5,093 nt of DNA, taken from an uncultured Ruminococcus sp. Its GTDB lineage: Bacteria; Bacillota; Clostridia; Oscillospirales; Ruminococcaceae. A program made the position numbers and the translations under genes. Below the pieces are notes generated by a model that was given only the letters and a program-made list of their open reading frames with translations, searched no databases and was not told where the DNA came from. Shown piece by piece: positions 1-4,680 of this stretch (its first letter is position 1; the number at the start of each line of letters is the position of its first letter). The stretch spans positions 1 to 5,093 of the forward strand of contig CALGTT010000291.1 of the NCBI GenBank assembly GCA_937901485.1, given 5' to 3'.

Positions 1-2
1 AG

Positions 3-470
3 AGCGGCGCCAAGTTCCGCGACACCTGCCCCTCCAATTTTTGGGACGATATTTCTATTCCCTATTGGTCTATGGCGGAAAATACCGCACATCCCACGCA
101 AAAATCCGAGAAGCTGATTGCAAAAATCATGCTTGCAAGTTCTTCCGAGGGTGATATTGTATTTGATCCATTCTTGGGTTCTGGCACAACGAGCGTTGTA
201 GCCAAAAAGCTCAGCCGCCACTACATCGGAACTGAGGTTGAAGCGCAATACTGTGTGTGGGCAGAGCAGCGACTTGAGATGGCAGAAAGCAATCCAGAAA
301 TTCAAGGATATGTTAATGGCGTTTTTTGGGAGCGCAACTCTTTGCCTGAGCAAAATGCAATTCAGAGTGGAAAAGAAGATGTCAAATCTAAAAGAGGACG
401 TAAACGTAAGACAGAAGAACAGGTGACAATAGTCGAATCAGATACTCCTCAGAAAACTTTGTTTGATTAA
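3..470 (+). CDS. Site-specific DNA methyltransferase, beta type, C-terminal part (5' end outside window)
   Basis: This is the modification enzyme of a restriction-modification pair, transferring a methyl group from S-adenosylmethionine to adenine N6 or cytosine N4. The frame is open from the left edge, so the ATG at 72 is internal: the codons before it read FWDD...PYWSM and run straight into the family motif. Visible motifs in order are X (HPTQK, 90-104), I (DPFLGSGTT, 165-191, AdoMet binding) and II (GTEVE, 228-242). Having X and I near the C-terminus means the catalytic DPPY-type motif IV lies upstream, outside the window, which is the beta arrangement. A hydrophilic tail follows with a basic KRGRKRK patch (390-410), resembling an AT-hook and possibly helping DNA contact. 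155 residues are visible. The next gene starts 14 bases after the stop. Base specificity and target site cannot be read from this part. Family call is secure. Confidence 0.93.
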   Translation, partial: SGAKFRDTCPSNFWDDISIPYWSMAENTAHPTQKSEKLIAKIMLASSSEGDIVFDPFLGSGTTSVVAKKLSRHYIGTEVEAQYCVWAEQRLEMAESNPEIQGYVNGVFWERNSLPEQNAIQSGKEDVKSKRGRKRKTEEQVTIVESDTPQKTLFD

Positions 471-472
471 TG

Positions 473-479
473 AGAGGTG
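473..479 (+). promoter_or_regulatory. Ribosome binding site deciding the start of the downstream nuclease gene
   Basis: AGAGGTG lies 5 bases before the ATG at 485. An alternative ATG at 470 overlaps the methyltransferase stop codon but has no Shine-Dalgarno match upstream, so 485 is preferred. The site begins 2 bases after the methyltransferase stop, which suggests translational coupling. Confidence 0.7.
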
Positions 480-484
480 CAACA

Positions 485-1651
485 ATGTATAATAAAGAAA
501 TTATCGGGCAATTAGCAAAATTTATTTCAGACAAGGACGGTAACACAGATAAAAGTAGTTTGCAGAATCAAGTACAAGAAGCATTTGGGCTTGTGAAAGA
601 ACGAAGTGTATATTACTGCAGGTGGTTTGCAATTAGATTCTGCAAATCAGCATACAGAAATTTTGGCAATACCGTTTTGGCATTGTCTGCACTCCATAGA
701 TATGACAATATCCCGTTCATCGTATGCTTGGTAACACCGACGCGCAACTATTTGATGTTGGCAAACGCCACATTTCTCAAAAAGATTAGTCATTCCTCAC
801 AGGAGCTGCGCCGAGATAATATCAAGGGCAGTTTCAACGGGAGTGACATTATGCGAGAATTTGAGGGCGTTGAAAACATTCCCGAAAACTTTGAGTTTCT
901 GTATAACTCTCATGAGAACTACACCTTCGAGGAAAACCTTGATCGTTTGGTAGAAGCAACAAATAATATCGTTCCCACCGGAAGAAGATTTATGCCTACT
1001 GAATCACAGGTTGAATGTATTAGAGAATCCGTTGACCGGGCAATTTCGTTTTTGCGTTCTGAGGAATACAGGATTTTGAACGATGATTTGAATGATCGTG
1101 TTCGTGCAGTAGAATCAGAAATCGCAATCGCAGCGCTTATTGATAACGTTAATTTGCGTGGACGAATTATTGAATACCTGATTACTGCCGAGTATGATTT
1201 GAAAGTAACTCTGATGCGTTGTCTGCGTACAAGCCAGCCTCTCCCTGAGATTTTCACAGCCGATGAACTGGGTGACTATGAACGAGAGTTTGAACATTAC
1301 CTTACTGAAACGGATATTAAGACAAAAGTATTGTTTTTATCCAGCAATCCAAAAGGTTATAACATTGATAAATTGCTTTCATTCCTCTCCGAAGAAAAAA
1401 GTGTGTACTTAGTTTACGTTGTTGCCATTGATGAAAACGGAACGATTCAAACTCGGCTGTGTTCAATGTTCAATCGTCAGCTTCTGTCCGGCACAAGAAT
1501 TATCAAACATTGGGCAGGACGAAATTCTCGTGGTGTAACTCAATACGAGGGCAGAGCATTGGAAGCCATAGTGGAAGATTTTGATTTTGGAATTGACTAT
1601 GATGCCTCACAAGACATCATTACTGATTTCTTAAATGTACCTGTTAACTAA
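485..1651 (+). CDS. Probable type II restriction endonuclease
   Basis: A 388-residue soluble protein with no signal peptide or membrane segment, directly downstream of and co-oriented with a DNA methyltransferase, in the position of the cognate restriction enzyme. The N-terminal half (about 40-165) is a mixed alpha/beta region including VYYCRWFAIRFCKS and a charged stretch around FNGSDIMREFEG. The C-terminal half has a helix NLRGRIIEYLIT (about 223-234), then ETDIKTKVLFLSSNPKGYNIDKLL (split: ETDIKTK 275-281, then VLFLSSNPKGYNIDKLL), then strand VYLVYVVAI (307-315) and HWAGRNSRGVTQ (342-353). D277-x-K279 followed by a hydrophobic strand, with acidic residues in the preceding helices, is compatible with a PD-(D/E)XK nuclease core, but I cannot assign the active site with certainty. 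The nuclease role rests mainly on gene context and overall resemblance to type II enzymes. The start at 485 is chosen by its ribosome binding site; an upstream ATG at 470 would add five residues. Recognition sequence unknown. Confidence 0.68.
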   Translation: MYNKEIIGQLAKFISDKDGNTDKSSLQNQVQEAFGLVKERSVYYCRWFAIRFCKSAYRNFGNTVLALSALHRYDNIPFIVCLVTPTRNYLMLANATFLKKISHSSQELRRDNIKGSFNGSDIMREFEGVENIPENFEFLYNSHENYTFEENLDRLVEATNNIVPTGRRFMPTESQVECIRESVDRAISFLRSEEYRILNDDLNDRVRAVESEIAIAALIDNVNLRGRIIEYLITAEYDLKVTLMRCLRTSQPLPEIFTADELGDYEREFEHYLTETDIKTKVLFLSSNPKGYNIDKLLSFLSEEKSVYLVYVVAIDENGTIQTRLCSMFNRQLLSGTRIIKHWAGRNSRGVTQYEGRALEAIVEDFDFGIDYDASQDIITDFLNVPVN

Positions 1652-1671
1652 CCAACGTCCAATTACAAAAG

Positions 1672-1705
1672 AACAGGTTCACCGGATGTTCACGGTGAAC
1701 CTGTT
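1672..1705. repeat. Perfect 13-bp inverted repeat (hairpin) after the restriction gene
   Basis: Arms AACAGGTTCACCG (1672-1684) and CGGTGAACCTGTT (1693-1705) are exact reverse complements around an 8-base loop. The hairpin starts 20 bases after the restriction gene stop, so it may end or protect that transcript. There is no T run after it on the plus strand and only CTTTTG on the minus strand, so it is not a standard rho-independent terminator. GTTCAC recurs in the loop region (GTTCAC-G-GTGAAC, 1688-1700), giving an alternative smaller fold. Confidence 0.75.
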
Positions 1706-1780
1706 GTGCATTATGGATCAAATGGCAGCAGAACTGTCCTTTGTGCGGTATTGCCTTGACTATCAATAATTGACTCATGA

Positions 1781-1812
1781 AAAAGAAAAAGCCCGAATAT
1801 TCGGACTTTTTT
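1781..1812. terminator. Bidirectional rho-independent terminator between convergent units
   Basis: A perfect palindrome CCGAATATTCGG (1793-1804) is extended, after one C/A mismatch, by GC and AT pairs. It is flanked by A-rich sequence on the left and TTTTTT (1807-1812) on the right. Read on the plus strand it ends with six T and can stop the restriction-modification transcript. Read on the minus strand it ends with TTTTTCTTTT and can stop the tRNA-Arg transcript. Confidence 0.8.
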
Positions 1813-1815
1813 GTG

Positions 1816-1833
1816 GTGAATGATTGCATTCAC
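1816..1833. repeat. 7-bp inverted repeat in the tRNA-Arg trailer
   Basis: GTGAATG (1816-1822) and CATTCAC (1827-1833) are exact reverse complements with a 4-base ATTG loop. The repeat lies 6 bases past the tRNA CCA end and before the terminator. It may be a small 3'-trailer hairpin, or part of a recombinase site if an element inserted at the tRNA. Neither is shown by sequence alone. Confidence 0.5.
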
Positions 1834-1839
1834 AAGAGA

Positions 1840-1916
1840 TGGCGTGCCTGGAGGGACTCGAACCCCCGACCTACTGGTTCGTAGCCAGTCACTCTATCCA
1901 GCTGAGCTACAGGCAC
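1840..1916 (-). tRNA. tRNA-Arg (anticodon ACG)
   Basis: Read on the minus strand it folds as a complete cloverleaf. The acceptor stem GTGCCTG/CAGGCAC has discriminator G and an encoded CCA (complement of TGG at 1840-1842). The D arm is GCTC/GAGT. The anticodon stem ACTGG/CCAGT holds the loop CTACGAA, and the T arm is GGGGG-TTCGAGT-CCCTC. The anticodon ACG, presumably converted to ICG, reads CGU, CGC and CGA arginine codons. It stands alone as a tRNA, with its own consensus promoter on the right and a terminator on the left. The DNA on its 3' side is a restriction-modification module, while the DNA on its 5' side is housekeeping, so the 3' end is a candidate integration site. Confidence 0.97.
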
Positions 1917-1938
1917 GTCTGTCTCACGAACCTTAATT

Positions 1939-1967
1939 ATTATACCACAAAATATCTGACTTGTCAA
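1939..1967 (-). promoter_or_regulatory. Consensus promoter of tRNA-Arg
   Basis: On the minus strand, TTGACA (1962-1967) and TATAAT (1939-1944) are separated by exactly 17 bp. A TGG before the -10 box gives an extended -10 element. Transcription should start near 1932, about 16 bases before the mature tRNA 5' end. Both hexamers are perfect, as expected for a strong stable-RNA promoter. Confidence 0.92.
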
Positions 1968-1970
1968 GCG

Positions 1971-1994
1971 TTTTTTCAAATTTTTTTGAAAAAA
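1971..1994. repeat. A/T-tract inverted repeat upstream of the tRNA promoter
   Basis: TTTTTTCAAA (1971-1980) and TTTGAAAAAA (1985-1994) are perfect 10-bp arms around TTTT, ending 3 bases from the -35 box of the tRNA-Arg promoter. More A and T runs continue to about 2006. The position and composition suit an UP element bound by the RNA polymerase alpha subunit. That function is inferred. Confidence 0.5.
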
Positions 1995-2022
1995 TTTCAA
2001 TTTTTTGGAAACCTCGATTTTA

Positions 2023-2054
2023 CGAACAAAATCCCCCGCCAAAAGGCGGGGGAT
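2023..2054 (-). terminator. Rho-independent terminator of hpf
   Basis: The 10-bp perfect GC-rich arms ATCCCCCGCC (2031-2040) and GGCGGGGGAT (2045-2054) flank an AAAA loop. On the minus strand the stem is followed by TTTTGTT. It lies 12 bases past the hpf stop codon, in the right orientation to end hpf, and separates it from the tRNA-Arg promoter. Confidence 0.88.
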
Positions 2055-2066
2055 GGGTGTCAGCGG

Positions 2067-2594
2067 TTATGCTTCATCAGGTTCGAGAACTGCATAGCCC
2101 TCGTCCGCACGCTGGTATACCACGCAGGTACTGCCGCTGGCGGCATCCTTGAACATGAAGAAAGCGTGACCGAGCATGTTCATCTGGAGAATCGCTTCCT
2201 CCACAGACATCGGACGCAGTTCAAATTTCTTGCGGCGGATAACAGTGAAATCTGTCTGCTCCTCAGCTGCTTCCTGCATCTCATCCTTGAATGCGGTGTC
2301 CTTCAGACGCTTTTCCAGACGTGTCTTGTTCTTGCGGATCTGGCGGATGATCTTGTCGATCGCCGCATCAAGCGCATCACGCTTGTCCTCAGCGGTCTGC
2401 TCAGAACGATAGATCATCTGGTTGTAGCGCACTGTCAGCTCCAGAATGATCTTGCCCTTCAGCTCTGTCAGCATCAGCTTTGCATCAGCCTCATCACCGA
2501 AAAACTTGTCCAGCTTTGCGCTCAGACGCTGTTCTGCGTATTCGGTAAAGGAATCGGAAATCTGCATTTTCTTAGCGTTTAATGTAATTTTCAA
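2067..2594 (-). CDS. hpf: Ribosome hibernation promoting factor, long form (HPF/YfiA family)
   Basis: Long HPF binds the 30S decoding centre in slow growth or stress and dimerises 70S ribosomes into inactive 100S particles. The 175-residue product has the expected layout. The N-terminal ribosome-binding domain (about 1-97) contains KITLNAKKMQISDSF and the basic helix IDKIIRQIRKNKTRLEKRLK. An acidic linker spans about 100-117. The C-terminal dimerisation domain (about 119-172) contains RRKKFELRPMSVEEAILQMN, LGHAFFMF and VVYQR. The length matches long HPF rather than short YfiA. The start is TTG at 2594, chosen because AAGGAGG lies 8 bases upstream and translation then begins MKITLNAKK as in the family. 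In-frame ATGs at 2633 and 2675 lack ribosome binding sites, and the one at 2675 falls inside the promoter. It has its own promoter, a leader hairpin and a terminator, so it is a single-gene unit. Confidence 0.95.
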   Translation of the reverse strand: MKITLNAKKMQISDSFTEYAEQRLSAKLDKFFGDEADAKLMLTELKGKIILELTVRYNQMIYRSEQTAEDKRDALDAAIDKIIRQIRKNKTRLEKRLKDTAFKDEMQEAAEEQTDFTVIRRKKFELRPMSVEEAILQMNMLGHAFFMFKDAASGSTCVVYQRADEGYAVLEPDEA

Positions 2595-2602
2595 TAGGGG
2601 TT

Positions 2603-2609
2603 CCTCCTT
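2603..2609 (-). promoter_or_regulatory. Ribosome binding site fixing the TTG start of hpf
   Basis: On the minus strand AAGGAGG is 8 bases upstream of the TTG at 2594. This near-perfect Shine-Dalgarno is what selects the non-ATG start over the in-frame ATG at 2633. Confidence 0.85.
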
Positions 2610-2612
2610 TAC

Positions 2613-2633
2613 ATGGAAGCTTGGTGCTTCCAT
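2613..2633 (-). promoter_or_regulatory. Leader hairpin just before the hpf ribosome binding site
   Basis: The arms ATGGAAGC and GCTTCCAT are exact 8-bp reverse complements with a 5-base loop. The hairpin ends 3 bases before the Shine-Dalgarno, within a predicted leader of about 46 bases. It could influence ribosome access or mRNA stability. No known riboswitch or T-box is recognised. Confidence 0.55.
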
Positions 2634-2646
2634 TGATGATATGTAT

Positions 2647-2675
2647 ATTATAACATATTCACAGAAAAATTTCAA
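2647..2675 (-). promoter_or_regulatory. Predicted sigma-A promoter of hpf
   Basis: On the minus strand, TTGAAA (2670-2675) and TATAAT (2647-2652) have a 17-bp spacer. Transcription should begin near 2640. An inverted repeat CAGAAAA/TTTTCTG (2662-2668 and 2680-2686) spans the -35 box and might be an operator. I see no match to a sigma-B or sigma-H promoter. Confidence 0.8.
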
Positions 2676-2684
2676 GTACTTTTC

Positions 2685-2704
2685 TGAAATTTATTGAAAT
2701 TTAT
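2685..2704. repeat. Tandem 10-bp A/T-rich repeat upstream of hpf
   Basis: TGAAATTTAT occurs twice in exact tandem (2685-2694, 2695-2704), beginning 10 bases upstream of the hpf -35 box, between the two divergent promoters. It could be an UP element, a bent-DNA segment or a regulator site. The helical-repeat spacing puts both copies on the same face of the DNA. Confidence 0.55.
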
Positions 2705-2744
2705 GAAAAGCGTGGAAAAATCCGCTGTATTTGGGCAAATGCGG

Positions 2745-2773
2745 TTGCGGATTCTGAAAAAATGTATTATAAT
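2745..2773 (+). promoter_or_regulatory. Predicted promoter of the FHA - SEDS - PBP operon
   Basis: TTGCGG (2745-2750) and a perfect TATAAT (2768-2773) are 17 bp apart, giving a start near 2780 and a leader of about 94 bases before the FHA start codon. The leader contains small inverted repeats (CTGCA-TGGCT-TGCAG at 2796-2810 and CCGC/GCGG at 2817-2832). It has no known riboswitch motif that I recognise and no terminator-like T run. Confidence 0.72.
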
Positions 2774-2873
2774 GTATAAGGACGGAAACACTGTTCTGCA
2801 TGGCTTGCAGTGAATGCCGCTTTTGACAGCGGTGCAGACGTTCCGCCGATTACAAATGACTGGAGGAAAACCA

Positions 2874-3350
2874 ATGTCCGAACTTTTGGAAATGCTCTCA
2901 TCACTGGATGTTCCCGACCTTGTGCTCTGTGCCATCGCCGTGGTCATTCTGGATGTATTCGCGCTCTGCGTGTTCCTTGCGGTTTCCCGCGAGACAAAGC
3001 TCTGTCAGAAACGCTGGCAGAAGCTCAGTGCCAACATGGAGCTGCACTATAAAGATATCCACTATCCCCTTGAGGCGGACGAGATCCTGCTCGGACGGCA
3101 TATCTCTGCTGATATCCGTTTCCCCGATCCGTCCGTGTCACGCTACCATGCCGTCATGACCGTTTCCAACGGCGTGTGGAGCATTACTGATCTTGACGCA
3201 CGCGGAGGCACGTTCGTCAATGACCGCCGCATCCATCAGGTGCGCCTGATGCCGGGGGATGAAGTGCGGCTCGGCAATACCGTCGTGCGTTTCACCAGAC
3301 AAAAGCCACAGCCTCCTGCGGATGGCAAAAAGGAGGTGCGCCATGTTTAA
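2874..3350 (+). CDS. Membrane-anchored FHA domain protein
   Basis: FHA domains bind phospho-threonine peptides, so this is probably an adaptor recruiting Ser/Thr-phosphorylated partners to the cell-wall machinery encoded after it. The 158-residue product has one predicted membrane helix (about 16-37). A basic RETKLCQKRWQK stretch follows, which by the positive-inside rule puts the rest in the cytoplasm. The FHA core (about 57-141) has the key residues: G74-R75, the S89-R90-x-H92 signature, GGTFVN with N116, and the closing PGDEVRLGNTVVRF. A polar tail ends the protein. The start at 2874 is set by GGAGG 7 bases upstream; the same frame is open further upstream but has no ribosome binding site. 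The stop overlaps the next gene by 8 bases. Actinobacterial FhaB has the same kind of neighbourhood; no kinase or phosphatase gene is in this window. Confidence 0.92.
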   Translation: MSELLEMLSSLDVPDLVLCAIAVVILDVFALCVFLAVSRETKLCQKRWQKLSANMELHYKDIHYPLEADEILLGRHISADIRFPDPSVSRYHAVMTVSNGVWSITDLDARGGTFVNDRRIHQVRLMPGDEVRLGNTVVRFTRQKPQPPADGKKEVRHV

Positions 3351-4680
3351 AAACGGATTAACCTATTACAGTGCCATTGCACTGCTGTTTCTGACACACC
3401 TGTCCATGCTCAGCATTGTGCTTGTGCGCGGCAATTACGAAGCCCCAGCGGATTTTGCGCTCCTGACCGCCGGTGTGCTGGCACTGGATATCGTGTATCT
3501 GATCGTCACGAAAATTTACAAGCAGATGACCTACACCACGGACTTTATGCTCCTGTGCGTGCTCGGCATGAGCCTGATCTTCCAGTCCTGCTTCGGAGGC
3601 GTTCATCTCTCGTTCAAGCACCTGATCACCTGCATTGCCGCACTTGCCGCATGTCAGGGCGGTTTCCTGCTCACACGCAACCATGAGTGGATCAGAACAA
3701 AAAAGAAATACATATACGGTGTCATCGGCGTGCTCATCCTCAGCATTCTGCTGCTGACGGGCGACCGGAGCATGTGGATCAACATCGGCTCGTTCTCCCT
3801 CCAGCCCTCGGAATTCATCAAGCCCTGCTTCATCCTCATCTGCGCTGCCTCCATCGTGGAGCTGCACAAGAAGATCAAGATCGTGTTTTTCTATGTATCC
3901 AAGGACACCCTCTGCCTGTGTGCGGCGGCTCTTGTGATCTTTGGCTTACAGTGGTGGTGCCGTGACCTCGGCAGTCTGCCGACCTTTGCGGCAGTGTTCG
4001 GCTGTGCGCTTGTGTGCCGCTGCTGTTATCCGCGTGCGCGGATCTCCAAGACTGCACTTGGTATTATAGGCGGTGTTGTCCTTGTGGTGCTGATCGCGGC
4101 GTGGAATCTTGCGCCTTCCTATGTGCAGGACAGACTGCATGTGGATATCTGGGCTGACCAGTACGGCAACGGCTACCAGCAGTGTCAGGCACTCATCGGC
4201 ATTGCCAAGGGCGGCTGGCTGGGACTCGGCCCCGGACAGGGCTATCTGCACAATGTCTTTGCCTATGAATCCGACATTGTGTTTGCAACCATCTGCGAGG
4301 AATGGGGACTGTTCTATGCATTCCTCATGGTGATCGTCATTCTGATGATGCTCATGATCCCGCTGATGAACCCGCCCAAAAACTACTACCATGCAATGGT
4401 GGCTGACGGCGTTGTGGCAGTCTTTGTCGCACAGATGGCACTGAACATCTTCGGTTCATGCAATCTCATCCCGTTCACCGGTGTAACACTGCCCTTTGTT
4501 TCGATGGGCGGCAGCTCCATGGTGACCTGCGGCTTCCTGATCGGAATGCTCAAGGCAACGCAGTCACCGCTGTTCCGTCACCAGATCCCGCAGCAGGATG
4601 CGGAGAGATCCGCAAAGGCAAAGAAAAAGAAGAAATCCAAGAAACCCGTAAATACCGCAGCAAAGGGGGCAGGCGCATGA
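3343..4680 (+). CDS. FtsW/RodA/SpoVE family (SEDS) peptidoglycan glycosyltransferase
   Basis: SEDS proteins polymerise lipid II into glycan strands in the cytoplasmic membrane, working with a class B penicillin-binding protein, which is the next gene. The 445-residue product has about ten membrane helices and the family landmarks in order: MWINIGSFSLQPSEFIKP (144-161), RDLGSLPTF (207-215), GGWLGLGPGQG (290-300), YESDIVFATICEEWG (308-322) and NLIPFTGVTLPFVSMGGSS (374-392). D311 aligns with the essential aspartate of RodA/FtsW. The usual QPDLG is changed to CRDLG. The C-terminus carries a lysine-rich tail (425-434). AGGAGG lies 6 bases before the ATG at 3343; an in-frame ATG at 3259 would sit deep inside the FHA gene. 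Seventeen cysteines is a high count. Whether it serves elongation (RodA) or division (FtsW) is not decided; the actinobacterial parallel favours RodA. Confidence 0.95.
   Translation: MFKNGLTYYSAIALLFLTHLSMLSIVLVRGNYEAPADFALLTAGVLALDIVYLIVTKIYKQMTYTTDFMLLCVLGMSLIFQSCFGGVHLSFKHLITCIAALAACQGGFLLTRNHEWIRTKKKYIYGVIGVLILSILLLTGDRSMWINIGSFSLQPSEFIKPCFILICAASIVELHKKIKIVFFYVSKDTLCLCAAALVIFGLQWWCRDLGSLPTFAAVFGCALVCRCCYPRARISKTALGIIGGVVLVVLIAAWNLAPSYVQDRLHVDIWADQYGNGYQQCQALIGIAKGGWLGLGPGQGYLHNVFAYESDIVFATICEEWGLFYAFLMVIVILMMLMIPLMNPPKNYYHAMVADGVVAVFVAQMALNIFGSCNLIPFTGVTLPFVSMGGSSMVTCGFLIGMLKATQSPLFRHQIPQQDAERSAKAKKKKKSKKPVNTAAKGAGA

Larger units (their letters stand above)
1652..1839. other. Intergenic region between the restriction gene and tRNA-Arg
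   Basis: No convincing gene. It holds a 13-bp-stem hairpin (1672-1705), a bidirectional terminator (1781-1812) and a 7-bp inverted repeat next to the tRNA 3' end (1816-1833). Short open frames exist (for example 1686-1769, 27 codons) but none has a ribosome binding site. The restriction genes and the tRNA converge on this stretch. Confidence 0.6.

Noticed and set aside
470..484. ATG at 470 overlapping the methyltransferase stop as an alternative start of the nuclease.
   Set aside because: No Shine-Dalgarno upstream, while AGAGGTG is well placed for the ATG at 485. Overlap coupling remains possible but less likely.
1686..1769. A 27-codon plus-strand frame (with an internal ATG at 1713) between the hairpin and the terminator.
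   Set aside because: No ribosome binding site at either ATG, it overlaps the hairpin arm, and I recognise no family. It might be a gene remnant, but the evidence is too thin to call.
1756..1775. Two TTGACT copies 14 bases apart, resembling -35 boxes.
   Set aside because: No -10 box at a proper distance leading to a gene; the downstream sequence is a terminator.
1824..2582. Long plus-strand open frame of 252 codons across the tRNA and hpf.
   Set aside because: It runs antisense through the tRNA-Arg gene, two promoters, a terminator and the clearly coding hpf gene, so it is a chance opening.
2595..2675. Longer HPF with 13 or 27 extra N-terminal residues from ATGs at 2633 or 2675.
   Set aside because: The extension covers the ribosome binding site, leader hairpin and promoter, and family members begin at the KITLNAKK stretch.
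2780..2873. Possible riboswitch in the FHA operon leader.
   Set aside because: Only short weak hairpins, with no terminator/antiterminator pair and no conserved riboswitch core that I recognise.
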